DNA of 64,000 bases from an uncultured Alphaproteobacteria bacterium (lineage in GTDB: Bacteria > Pseudomonadota > Alphaproteobacteria > HIMB59 > GCA-002718135), in contig CACLJX010000006.1 in the NCBI GenBank assembly GCA_902607435.1, positions 1-64,000 on the forward strand, in the 5' to 3' direction. The translations under genes and the position numbers were made by a program. Numbering within the stretch: the first letter of the stretch is position 1; each line of letters opens with the position of its first letter. The notes beneath the pieces are model-generated. The model had not been told where the DNA came from and made no database searches. It was given only the letters and a program-made list of their open reading frames with translations. Of the stretch, positions 22,124 to 31,999 are shown piece after piece.

Positions 22124-23086
22124 ATGAAAAATGTTATATTTCTTATTGGAGCTGGAAATATGGGTTCTGCGCATTTTAAAAATATTTTAAAATCTAAACA
22201 TTATCTTGATATTTTTGTAATAGATAAATCTAATATTTCATTACAAAAAATTAAAAAAATCATTAGAAATAAAGTTCTACCAAAAAATTTTTCAATTAAT
22301 TTTTCTAATAAAATAATTAAAGTTGATCAAAAAATTAAATGTGCAATTATAGCAACAAACTCTGATGTAAGAAAAAAAGTTATTTGTGATTTAATAGAAA
22401 TAAATTCAGTAGAAAATTTAATAATTGAGAAAATACCTTTTAATAGTTTAAAAGATTATGAAGTAATATTAAAATTAATTAATAATAGTAAAATTAATTG
22501 CTATATTAATTATCCAAGACGTTTACTAGAAAATTATATATTGTTAAAAAAAGACATAATTAAAAAAAAATATGTTAAATTAAAAGTATGTGGTTATAAA
22601 TGGGGATTAGCATCAAATATTTTTCATTTTTTAGATTTGTTTTTTTTTCTTACTGGTAACAATAAATTATTTCTTAAAAATAATTTTTTAAATAAGATTT
22701 ATAAATCTAAAAGAAAAAATTTTTATGAAATTAATGGAGGACTAGAATTTATATCAAAAGAAAAAAATGTTTTAGAATGCATTGATGATAAAATTTATAA
22801 AAACCCATTTATTTTGATTGAAACTAATGATATGATGTATTTTATTGATGAAATTAATAACAAATTAATTAAATATATTTATTCTAATAATGAGATTCAA
22901 AAAATGAATCTTAAAATATCATATAAAGGTTTGGCAAGTTTATATTTAGATAAAATTATATTAAATAAAAGTTTAGCATTAAGTACTTTTCATAAATCAA
23001 TAAATAATGAAAAACTTCTTATCAAAATATTTACTAAGCATTTTAAAACTTCTTCATTTAAAATTGATGGATGTCCAATTACATAA
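22124..23086 (+). CDS. NAD-binding oxidoreductase, divergent Gfo/Idh/MocA-like
   Basis: IFLIGAGNMGSAHFKNILKS; ENLIIEKIPFNSL; NIFHFLDLFFFLTGN. Confidence 0.6.
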   Translation: MKNVIFLIGAGNMGSAHFKNILKSKHYLDIFVIDKSNISLQKIKKIIRNKVLPKNFSINFSNKIIKVDQKIKCAIIATNSDVRKKVICDLIEINSVENLIIEKIPFNSLKDYEVILKLINNSKINCYINYPRRLLENYILLKKDIIKKKYVKLKVCGYKWGLASNIFHFLDLFFFLTGNNKLFLKNNFLNKIYKSKRKNFYEINGGLEFISKEKNVLECIDDKIYKNPFILIETNDMMYFIDEINNKLIKYIYSNNEIQKMNLKISYKGLASLYLDKIILNKSLALSTFHKSINNEKLLIKIFTKHFKTSSFKIDGCPIT

Positions 23087-24264
23087 ACATGTTTTTACTT
23101 CATGAACCAACTATATCTAAACTAGAAAAAAAATATGTTCTAGATTGTTTGCAATCTAATTGGTTATCTTCAGGAAAATATGTAGATCTTTTTGAAAATG
23201 AAATAAAAAACTTGTTAGGAATAAAACACGCAATAGCATGTGTAAATGGAACATCGTCACTACATATTTCTTTGAAATTACTTAATTTAAATAAATATGA
23301 TGAAGTTATTGTTCCCACTATTACTTTTGTAGCTCCTATCAATGCAATTAAATATAATGATCTCAATCCCATTTTTATGGATTGTAATAATGATTTCAAT
23401 ATTAACGAAACTCAAACAATCGAGTTTATAGATTTATGTACATCTTCTGTTTATGATAGAAAATTAAAAAAGAAAATTACTATTAATAATAAAACCAAAA
23501 AAAGAATTGGCGCATTAATAATTGTTCATACGTTTGGCAATGCATGTAAATTTGATAAACTTTACAGTTTGTGTAAAAAAAGAAATATTCATATTATAGA
23601 AGATGCCGCAGAAAGTTTAGGAACATTTTATTCATCTGGTAAATTTAAAAGTCTATTTACTGGTACTATAGGAGATATTGGCTGCTTGTCTTTTAACGGT
23701 AATAAAATTATTACTTCTGGTGGTGGAGGAATGATAATAACAAATAACAATATTGTTGCAAAAAAAGCGAGGTATTTTATCAATCAAGCTAAAGACAATT
23801 CTCAAAAATATATTCATAATGAGATTGGTTATAATTATAGGTTGAGCAATGTTCAATCAGCTATTGGCTACGCTCAAATTAAGAAAATCAAAACATTAAT
23901 TACTAAAAAAAAGAAAATTCATGAAACTTATTGTTCAAATTTTAATAAAATTAATGGTATAAAAATTCTGAAAAGGCCTTTTTTTTCTTCATCTAATTAT
24001 TGGCTTAATATTTTATTAATTGATAATCAGATAATCAAATTTAATAAAGATAAATTTATATTATTTCTTTTAAAAAGTAAAATTCAGGCAAGATCAGTGT
24101 GGTTTCCCAATCATCTTCAAAAGTCATTTAAAAATAATCAATTTTACAATATAGAAAAAGCAAAATATTTAGTTCAAAATTCAATTTGTTTACCATCTAG
24201 TTCTCACTTAAAAAGTAGTGAAGTTAATAAAATTTCAGAAGTAATATTAGAATATTTTTCTTAA
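23071..24264 (+). CDS. legC: DegT/DnrJ/EryC1 aminotransferase, LegC-like
   Basis: EKKYVLDCLQSNWLSSGKYVDLFENEIKNLLGIKHAIACVNGTSSLHISL; DAAESLGTFYSSGKF; GCLSFNGNKIITSGGGGMIIT (PLP lysine). Confidence 0.82.
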   Translation: MSNYINMFLLHEPTISKLEKKYVLDCLQSNWLSSGKYVDLFENEIKNLLGIKHAIACVNGTSSLHISLKLLNLNKYDEVIVPTITFVAPINAIKYNDLNPIFMDCNNDFNINETQTIEFIDLCTSSVYDRKLKKKITINNKTKKRIGALIIVHTFGNACKFDKLYSLCKKRNIHIIEDAAESLGTFYSSGKFKSLFTGTIGDIGCLSFNGNKIITSGGGGMIITNNNIVAKKARYFINQAKDNSQKYIHNEIGYNYRLSNVQSAIGYAQIKKIKTLITKKKKIHETYCSNFNKINGIKILKRPFFSSSNYWLNILLIDNQIIKFNKDKFILFLLKSKIQARSVWFPNHLQKSFKNNQFYNIEKAKYLVQNSICLPSSSHLKSSEVNKISEVILEYFS

Positions 24265-24346
24265 TATTGTATCAACCAAAGGTAAATAATATTTAAATTA
24301 GATTAAATTTTGGATATAGATAAATTGATGATAAAATAATTTTATT

Positions 24347-25507
24347 ATGAAAAAAAACAAAATACATATTATCTCTACAAATAGAGCTGATTTTGGTCTT
24401 TTAAGTAATTTAATTAATAAATTAAAATTGAATAAAAAATTTTTAACTAAATTTGTTTTAACGGGATCTCATCTTCATAAAAAATTTGGTTCTTCAATTA
24501 ATGAAATCAATGATTTGAAAATTAAAATTGATTATTTAATTAGGATTAATGAAGATTTTAATAAAAACGCATCTACAGAACAAAATATATGTAAATATAT
24601 AAATAAATTTTCTATATTTTTTAATAAATTTATACCTGATATTATTATAGTTTTGGGAGACAGGTATGAATTATTAGGTATTTGTTTGGCAGCTGCATAC
24701 AATAATATTCCAATAGCTCATATTTCGGGAGGAGAAACTACACTAGGTTCTCAGGATGAATTTAATAGACATTGTATAACAAAATTATCATGGTTGCATT
24801 TTACATCTAATAATATTTATAAAAAAAGAGTTATTCAATTAGGAGAAAATCCATCTAGAGTTTTTAATGTAGGAAGCTTATTTCTTGATACTATTTCAAA
24901 TCTTAAGTTTTCTTCTAAAAAAACTATTGAAAAAAAGCACAATTTTTTGTTTCATAAAAAAAATATATTAATAACTTTTCACCCAGTTACTAATGAACCT
25001 CATTCAACTAAAAAATATGTTAAAGAAATTTTAAAATCACTTGAAAAAAAACATGATATTTTCTTTATATTTACTTCTCCAAATTCTGACAAAGGATCAG
25101 ATGAAATATTGAAAGAAATTAGTATCTTTATAAAAAATAGAAAAAATAATTCAATTTTAATCAAATCTTTTGGTCATCAAGACTATTTATCAACATTAAA
25201 TTATGTGGACGCAGTAATTGGAAATTCTTCAAGTGGGCTAACTGAAGTTCCTTATTTTAATATTCCTACAATTAATCTTGGCGATAGACAAAAAGGAAGA
25301 TATTTAGCAAAAACTATAGTAAATTGTCCAATAAATGAGAAATCAATCACTAAATCAATAACCAATATATATAATAATAATTATAAAAATAATTTTTTGT
25401 TTTCTAAAATTAGTCCAGCAAATTCACCTTCGAGAAAAATTATTAACATACTTGCAAAAACTAAATTAAATAAAATATTAAAGAAAAAATTTTATGATTT
25501 AAAATAA
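24347..25507 (+). CDS. legG: UDP-N-acetyl sugar 2-epimerase (hydrolysing), NeuC/LegG-like
   Basis: ISTNRADFGLLSNLINKL, VLGDRYELLGICLAAAYNNIPIAHISGGETTLGSQDEFNRHCITKLSWLHF. Confidence 0.88.
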   Translation: MKKNKIHIISTNRADFGLLSNLINKLKLNKKFLTKFVLTGSHLHKKFGSSINEINDLKIKIDYLIRINEDFNKNASTEQNICKYINKFSIFFNKFIPDIIIVLGDRYELLGICLAAAYNNIPIAHISGGETTLGSQDEFNRHCITKLSWLHFTSNNIYKKRVIQLGENPSRVFNVGSLFLDTISNLKFSSKKTIEKKHNFLFHKKNILITFHPVTNEPHSTKKYVKEILKSLEKKHDIFFIFTSPNSDKGSDEILKEISIFIKNRKNNSILIKSFGHQDYLSTLNYVDAVIGNSSSGLTEVPYFNIPTINLGDRQKGRYLAKTIVNCPINEKSITKSITNIYNNNYKNNFLFSKISPANSPSRKIINILAKTKLNKILKKKFYDLK

Positions 25508-25544
25508 TATTTTAAAACAATATTTTTTTTAAAACTATTTTTCA

Positions 25545-26564
25545 TTAAATTTTTCTTTTTACTTTAATAATATCATCTTTTTGGAAACTATAATCTGATT
25601 TATATCCTATGATTTTATCTATTTTCATAGGAGAAATACCAGTACCAGGTCTTTTAACAATAATATTTTTATAATTAAATTTCTCTCCTTGTTTAATATC
25701 TTTTAGAGCAATTATTGATTTTCTACATACTTTTATATTTTTTATTTCATTTTTAGTAGGTTTTATCTTTCCATCACCTAAAGCTAATTCTATATTTCTT
25801 ATGCTCTTAACTAACAATTTTAATTCTTTAGGTTCTAAACTAGATTTTTGATCGGGTCCTGGTAAATTTCTACTGATAGTAAAGTGTTTTTCAATTATCG
25901 TTGCACCCATAGCTGCAGCTGCTATAGAAGCTTCAATACCCATACTATGATCTGAAAGACCTACTTTAACTTTAAACTTTTTTCTCATACTAATCATTGC
26001 TTTAAGATTAATTTCTTTCACAGGAGTAGGATAAGCAGAAGTGCATTTCAGTAAAGTTAAATTTTTAATTCCATTACCCTCTTTTTTAATAATATTAATA
26101 GCTTTTTTAATTTCATTTTCTGTACTCATACCTGTTGAAAGAATTATTTTTTTGTTAAAACTTGCAATTTTTTTTATAAAAGGCATGTTTGTAATTTCAC
26201 CAGAAGGAATTTTATAACGTCGTGGTCTTAGAGACTTCAAAAAAGATAAACTTTTATTATCAAAAGCAGTAGATAAAAATTCTATTCCTTTTAATTTACA
26301 TTTTTTTTTAATCTTTTTATAATCATTAAATTCAAGATAAAATTTATTTATAAGATCAAGTTGTGAATCATTTTTTTTTTGAAATTTTTTTTGATAATCC
26401 GCAATAATGGAATGTTTGGATGCAACTAAGTTTGGAATAAATGTTTGAAATTTAATAATATCAGCCCCGCAATCTTTTGCTATGTCAACCATTTTCAATG
26501 CTTTTTTTAAACTTCCATTATGATTAACTCCAGCTTCAGCAATAATTAAGATTTTTTTAAGCAT
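25545..26564 (-). CDS. legI: N-acetylneuraminate/legionaminate synthase, NeuB/LegI-like
   Basis: IIAEAGVNHNGSLKKALKMVDIAKDCGADIIKFQTF, LSTGMSTENEI, LLKCTSAYPTP, VGLSDHSMGIEASIAAAAMGATIIEKHFT. Confidence 0.93.
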   Translation of the reverse strand: MLKKILIIAEAGVNHNGSLKKALKMVDIAKDCGADIIKFQTFIPNLVASKHSIIADYQKKFQKKNDSQLDLINKFYLEFNDYKKIKKKCKLKGIEFLSTAFDNKSLSFLKSLRPRRYKIPSGEITNMPFIKKIASFNKKIILSTGMSTENEIKKAINIIKKEGNGIKNLTLLKCTSAYPTPVKEINLKAMISMRKKFKVKVGLSDHSMGIEASIAAAAMGATIIEKHFTISRNLPGPDQKSSLEPKELKLLVKSIRNIELALGDGKIKPTKNEIKNIKVCRKSIIALKDIKQGEKFNYKNIIVKRPGTGISPMKIDKIIGYKSDYSFQKDDIIKVKRKI

Positions 26565-26579
26565 TTGTTAAATAAACTT

Positions 26580-27704
26580 TTATTTAAGAGAGATAAATTT
26601 ACCATTAAAACCTCTATTAACATAGTTTTTTTTTATATCGTTAACAAAATGTTTTGGAATTATAATTACATAGTCATAATCGCTCAATTTAATCTCCTTT
26701 AATGATTTAATTTTCTTTTTAAAATAAATTTTTCCTATTTTATTTTCATCATTATCTACTAAAGAAAAATTATAATTATAATTACTCCAAGATATAAAAT
26801 TATTAAGTGAATTGCATGCACCATGAATTAAACAATTATATTTTTCTAAATAATGTGATAATTTACTAATATTATGAAATAATTTTGATTCATAATTATA
26901 GTTTATCTTGGTACAAAAATGATTTTTATAATATGTTTTAGTTTTAGATTTTTGTAAATATAGAGAAATTGCATGATCATCTGTATAGTCTCTAATAACT
27001 TTTAAGTTAAAATTCTTAAAATGCTTTATAATTGTTTTTTTTGTAAAATAATTTATGTGTTCATGAGAAAAAAGATCTGGATTCCCAGTTTTTAAACTCT
27101 TAAGAAAATTCGGTACTATAATAAAAATTTTTCCTTTTTTTGATAAGTGATTAACTGAAAATTTGGTAATATGATTAATATTAAAACAGTGTTCATAGAA
27201 TCCTATAGAAAATATAAAATCAAATTTCTTATTTAGTTTTAATTTGCTATTAACAAATTCTTTATAAAAAGTAGTTGAATTGTTGCTATTCCTATGATCC
27301 ACTGATGGATCAATACCACATAAATCAGTAAATCCTTTTTTTTCTAAATATTTTAAAATAAAACCATTGCCACATCCTATTTCTAAAATAGGTTTTTTTT
27401 TATATAAAGATATATATTTAATTTTTTTTTTCAAAGAATTAAATCTTTCCCTCCCCCAATTACCTTCTCCGAGAGGTTGGGATAATTGAGCATATTCACT
27501 TTGATAAATGTTCAACAAATGTTGCTTTAGTTTATTAGTAGGTTGTTGAAAAATAAAATTGCACTTAATACATTGATATAGCTTGCAACTTAATTTTGTT
27601 TTGTCTAATTCAGAATCTTCTCTATTAGTATAAATTTTGGTTCTTTTTTTATCCAAAATACAAATAAATTCTTGACTATTACAAATCTTGCATAAACTAG
27701 GCAT
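26580..27704 (-). CDS. SAM methyltransferase with N-terminal zinc-binding module (sugar C-methyltransferase-like architecture)
   Basis: CKIC...CIKCNFIF cysteine pairs; PILEIGCGNGFILKYLEKKGFTDLCGIDPS. Confidence 0.72.
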   Translation of the reverse strand: MPSLCKICNSQEFICILDKKRTKIYTNREDSELDKTKLSCKLYQCIKCNFIFQQPTNKLKQHLLNIYQSEYAQLSQPLGEGNWGRERFNSLKKKIKYISLYKKKPILEIGCGNGFILKYLEKKGFTDLCGIDPSVDHRNSNNSTTFYKEFVNSKLKLNKKFDFIFSIGFYEHCFNINHITKFSVNHLSKKGKIFIIVPNFLKSLKTGNPDLFSHEHINYFTKKTIIKHFKNFNLKVIRDYTDDHAISLYLQKSKTKTYYKNHFCTKINYNYESKLFHNISKLSHYLEKYNCLIHGACNSLNNFISWSNYNYNFSLVDNDENKIGKIYFKKKIKSLKEIKLSDYDYVIIIPKHFVNDIKKNYVNRGFNGKFISLK

Positions 27705-27720
27705 AACTATAATAAAAATA

Positions 27721-28023
27721 TTATTTAATTTTATTTAATACTTCTTTCCATGTTGAGAATTTTATAGCTCTATCATCAATCCAATATTCTCCAACTGGTT
27801 TGCCCATAAATAATTGATCAAAAGGAATGTCATTTTTTTTTAGCCATTCATCAGTCATTTCATATTCATTCCAATGTCTCGCAGTATATATAATAATTGT
27901 ATGACCTTGAGCTTTAAGTTTTTTAATAGATTCAACAGAATCTAATTTTGGTTTCGCCAATGATCTACTAAAAGTTTTTTCTTCAGTACAAATAGTACCG
28001 TCTAAATCAATTATCAAACGCAT
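27721..28023 (-). CDS. Small HAD-like phosphatase
   Basis: MRLIIDLDGTICTEE (DxDGT), IIIYTARHWNE, KPVGEYWIDDRAI. Confidence 0.82.
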   Translation of the reverse strand: MRLIIDLDGTICTEEKTFSRSLAKPKLDSVESIKKLKAQGHTIIIYTARHWNEYEMTDEWLKKNDIPFDQLFMGKPVGEYWIDDRAIKFSTWKEVLNKIK

Positions 28024-28942
28024 GAAACACTTCTCTAAAACTTCTGGTCATTATTAATTCTTTATAATTGGATAAATTTTTATATGCAATATCAAGATAA
28101 TCCATAATCATAATTTTTGGAATGTCAAAACCAGCTTCAATAGAAGCAATAACCCCACCTCCAAAACGTGGATTTATTTCTAATATATATAATTGCTTAT
28201 TTTTTCTGATAAATTGTAAATTTATGGGACCTATCAAATTAAATTTTTTTAATATTTTTTTTGTTAATTCAGTAATTTCTAAATCTTTTACAACTTTAGA
28301 AATTGTAACTTCACCGTCAGAGATTTTGAGGCGTATTCTTGGAACAGCTCCTATAAATCTACCACTTTTTGATACGTATGCATCAACTGAATATTCAATA
28401 CCTTTAATGAATTTTTGTTTTATAAATTTTGTTTCGTTTATTTGATTAAATATATATTTGTAATAATCTTTATCAAAAATTTTATGACTATTTTTAGATG
28501 CAGAACCTTTTTTTGGTTTAATAAACATTGGAAATTTATTATTTGCTAGAGGAATAGTTTTTATTTTCGATTTGTTAAACTCATTATGTGTTTTTAATTT
28601 ATCTAGAAAAATGTTACATATATTACTATTGGAACTAATCAATTTTAAATCTGGAAATTTTTTACATAGATTTGCTAAAACAATAGTAGCTAAATCCACA
28701 TTGGCAATGACAATAGAAATATTCTTATTTGTTATAACTTTAAAAAGATCATTATAAATATTCTTATTATTCCATTTCATTCCTATAATTATGTCTCCAA
28801 TTATTTTGAAAGGAATCTGAGTATTAACTTCATATGAAAAAACATTAATATTTAAATTTAATTTTTTTCCTGCATTTATAAATCTTTCTGCAAGAGAAAC
28901 TCTTTTTCCACCGCCTAAAAATAATATATTAAATTTTTTCAA
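28007..28942 (-). CDS. ATP-grasp superfamily ligase
   Basis: PMFIKPKKGSASKNSHKI, FIKGIEYSVDAYVSKSGRFIG, QLYILEINPRFGGGVIASIEAGFDIPKIMIMDYL. Confidence 0.83.
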   Translation of the reverse strand: MKKFNILFLGGGKRVSLAERFINAGKKLNLNINVFSYEVNTQIPFKIIGDIIIGMKWNNKNIYNDLFKVITNKNISIVIANVDLATIVLANLCKKFPDLKLISSNSNICNIFLDKLKTHNEFNKSKIKTIPLANNKFPMFIKPKKGSASKNSHKIFDKDYYKYIFNQINETKFIKQKFIKGIEYSVDAYVSKSGRFIGAVPRIRLKISDGEVTISKVVKDLEITELTKKILKKFNLIGPINLQFIRKNKQLYILEINPRFGGGVIASIEAGFDIPKIMIMDYLDIAYKNLSNYKELIMTRSFREVFHAFDN

Positions 28943-29341
28943 AATAATTTTTATTTCTTAAATGTTATTGTTAGAATATCACTAGTTATTAAATAATCAC
29001 TTTATATCTTAACTTTTTATTCATATTTTTTATGTTAGTCTATCTTACCACCAAACATGATAAATGTTGAGTTGAAAAGAGCGATTATAGGTCTTTTGTT
29101 TCTTTTTAAATATGAAAAAGATATTTAAAATAAGTACCAAATAAAGAAAAGGAACTCAATTTCTTAGTGCATACTCTTACAAATTATTATTTTAATTTTA
29201 CTTCTGATAAACTTTAATTTTTATGTATTTTATTATAATTTAAAAAAAAAATATACTTATGTTTAAAAAATGTTTATTTCATTATTTATATATATATTTT
29301 TGTTTATACTTTAAAATATTTAATTATTTACTTATCTAAAT

Positions 29342-30388
29342 ATGAAAAATTTTATAATCTATGATACTAGTACAATTAAAGAGTCAATCATTAAACTAAA
29401 TGCTAATGGTGAAAAAACGCTTATCGTTACAGATAAAAATAAAATACTGTTAGGTACAGTTAGTGATGGTGATATTAGGAAATCAATTTTAAAAAAATTA
29501 GATATCAATCGTAAAGTTAAAAGTTTTTATCAAAAAAAACCCTTTTTTTTATATGAAAACAAAATAGATTTAAGTTATGTTAAAAAAATTTTATTAGATA
29601 ATAATTTTACGTTGATACCTGTTGTCAATATTAAAAAAAAATTGGTAAAAATTATTTTTCTTAAAGATTTATTAAAAAATAAGACAATAAATATACAAAC
29701 TATACCTGCTCCTGTAATTATAATGGCTGGTGGGAAAGGCAGCAGATTGGAGCCTTTTACAACAGTTTTACCAAAACCACTTTTGCCAGTAAACGGCAAA
29801 ACCGTAATTGATCATATTATTGATAATTTTCTTAGATATAAAATCAAAGATTTTGTTTTGTCAGTAAATTATAAAAGTCAAATTTTAAAAGCATTTTTTA
29901 TTGAAAAAAAGAAAAAATATAAAGTTAAATTTATTGAAGAAAATAAGCCTCTAGGTACAGCTGGTAGCTTGCGATTGTTGAAAAATAAAATTAAAACAAG
30001 TTTTTTTGTAACAAACTGTGATGTTATTTTTATGATGAATTATAAAACTGTATATGATTACCATAATGATAATAAATATGATTTGACTTTAGTAGCATGT
30101 CACAATCATTATACTATTCCTTATGGTTTGTGTTATGTTGATAAAAATAACTTACTTGAGAAAATAAATGAAAAACCAAAAATTGATTTTTTAGCTAATG
30201 GTGGATTTTATATACTGCAACCATCATTGCTGAAATTAATACCTAAAGATAAAAAATATCATATGACTGATTTAATAAATGAAGCAATAAAATTAAATAA
30301 AAAAATTGGTGTATTTCCTGTTAGTGATGAATGCATAATAGATGTAGGTCAATGGAATACTTATAGGAAAGCTCTAGGGCGTATTTGA
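29342..30388 (+). CDS. ptmE: Nucleotidyltransferase with N-terminal CBS domains, PtmE-like
   Basis: CBS-like N-term (TLIVTDKNKILLGTVSDGDIRKSIL); NTP-transferase PVIIMAGGKGSRLEPFTTVLPKPLLPVNGKTVIDHIID. Confidence 0.85.
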   Translation: MKNFIIYDTSTIKESIIKLNANGEKTLIVTDKNKILLGTVSDGDIRKSILKKLDINRKVKSFYQKKPFFLYENKIDLSYVKKILLDNNFTLIPVVNIKKKLVKIIFLKDLLKNKTINIQTIPAPVIIMAGGKGSRLEPFTTVLPKPLLPVNGKTVIDHIIDNFLRYKIKDFVLSVNYKSQILKAFFIEKKKKYKVKFIEENKPLGTAGSLRLLKNKIKTSFFVTNCDVIFMMNYKTVYDYHNDNKYDLTLVACHNHYTIPYGLCYVDKNNLLEKINEKPKIDFLANGGFYILQPSLLKLIPKDKKYHMTDLINEAIKLNKKIGVFPVSDECIIDVGQWNTYRKALGRI

Positions 30389-31288
30389 TTGAATAATAAA
30401 ATTTTAGTTATTGGTTACGGTTCAATTGGAAGTAGGCATGTAAGAATATTAAAAAAATTAAAAAAAAATAATAATATTAAAATATTAACTAATCAAAAAA
30501 TTGCAAATAGAGTTCAAAATTATAATGAAGCGATAACTTTTAATCCTGACTATATCATTGTAGCTACAAAAACTAATCAACACTTTAATAACTTAATTTT
30601 TATAGAAAAAAACTTTCACAAAAAAACTGTTTTAATTGAGAAGCCTCTTTTTGATTCTTATAAAAATTTTAAACCAAAAAATAACTTATATTATGTTGGA
30701 TATAATTTGAGATTTAATCCTATTTTACAAAATATCAAAAAATTAATTACAGATCAAAATATATGGACTGTTAATATTTTTTGTGGATCTTATCTTCCAG
30801 ATTGGAGACCTCATAGGGATTATAGAAATACTTATAGTTCTTCTATAGACGAAGGGGGAGGTGTTCTTTTAGATTTAAGTCATGAAATTGATTATGTTAA
30901 TTGGTTATTTGGTCCACTTAAAATACTATATACAGATGTTTCAAAAATTTCAAATTTAGATATTAATTCCGAGGATAATGCAATAATAATTGCTAAAAAT
31001 GATTTAGGTACAATAATTAATATCAGTTTAAATTATTTTACAAAAATACCAATTAGGCAAATTTTAATTGATGGAAAAAATATTTCAATTAAATCTGATT
31101 TATTTAAAAAAGAATTAACATATGTAAAAAATAACAAGATTTATAAAAATAATTATAAAAAAATGAATAAGAATTATACTTATCAAATGCAGCACAAGTC
31201 TATTTTAAGTAATAAAAATAATTTATGCAGTTATCAAAATGGTCTAGAAATACTTAAGTTAATAGATAAAATTAGAAAACATAGTTAA
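30389..31288 (+). CDS. Gfo/Idh/MocA-family oxidoreductase, possibly PtmF-like
   Basis: LVIGYGSIGSRHVRILKKL, VLIEKPLFDSY, GGGVLLDLSHEIDYVNWLFG; position in Ptm/Leg block. Confidence 0.78.
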   Translation: MNNKILVIGYGSIGSRHVRILKKLKKNNNIKILTNQKIANRVQNYNEAITFNPDYIIVATKTNQHFNNLIFIEKNFHKKTVLIEKPLFDSYKNFKPKNNLYYVGYNLRFNPILQNIKKLITDQNIWTVNIFCGSYLPDWRPHRDYRNTYSSSIDEGGGVLLDLSHEIDYVNWLFGPLKILYTDVSKISNLDINSEDNAIIIAKNDLGTIINISLNYFTKIPIRQILIDGKNISIKSDLFKKELTYVKNNKIYKNNYKKMNKNYTYQMQHKSILSNKNNLCSYQNGLEILKLIDKIRKHS

Positions 31289-31291
31289 AGT

Positions 31292-31999
31292 ATGAATATT
31301 TTATGTACTATTTGCATGCGAGGAGGATCTAAAGGAGTTAAAAATAAAAATCTAAAAATGATTAATGGAAAGCCACTTATGTATTATACTATTGATCAAG
31401 CTATTAAATCTAAAGCATTTAAAAAAATTGTTGTATCAACTGACTCAAAAAAAATTTCTTCAATAGCAAGAAAATTGGGAGCACAAAGTTGGTTTCTTAG
31501 ACCAAAACACATGGCTAGAGATAAATCAGCTAAAATACCTGCAATAAGACATGCTTTTTTGAAGGCAGAAAGTTATTTTAAAGAACAATACGATATTCTT
31601 GTAGATTTAGATGTAACATCGCCATTAAGAAATATTAAAGATATTAAAATGGCACTAAAAAAATTTAAATACGAAAATGCTAATACACTAATTACTATTT
31701 GCGATGCTCGAAAAAATCCTTATTTTAATATGTTGGAACTCAAAAAAGGCTTTTTTAAAAAAGTAAAAAAATTAAGAAACAATAATGATATCAAAAGAAG
31801 ACAAGATGCTCCAAAAGTTTATGAAATGAATGCATCTATATATATTTGGAAAAGAGAAGCAATTATAAAGAATTTTCCACTTTTAACAAAAAAAACATCT
31901 ATATATCTCATGCCATATGAGAGATCTATTGATATTGACACAAATACTGATTTTAAATTAGTAGATTTATTAATCAAAGAAAAAAATGATAGATTATAA
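31292..31999 (+). CDS. legF: CMP-nonulosonate cytidylyltransferase (LegF/PtmB/NeuA family)
   Basis: ICMRGGSKGVKNKNLKMINGKPLMYYTIDQAIKS, VVSTDSKKISSIARKLGA, RPKHMARDKSAKIPAIRHA, DLDVTSPLR. Confidence 0.87.
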   Translation: MNILCTICMRGGSKGVKNKNLKMINGKPLMYYTIDQAIKSKAFKKIVVSTDSKKISSIARKLGAQSWFLRPKHMARDKSAKIPAIRHAFLKAESYFKEQYDILVDLDVTSPLRNIKDIKMALKKFKYENANTLITICDARKNPYFNMLELKKGFFKKVKKLRNNNDIKRRQDAPKVYEMNASIYIWKREAIIKNFPLLTKKTSIYLMPYERSIDIDTNTDFKLVDLLIKEKNDRL

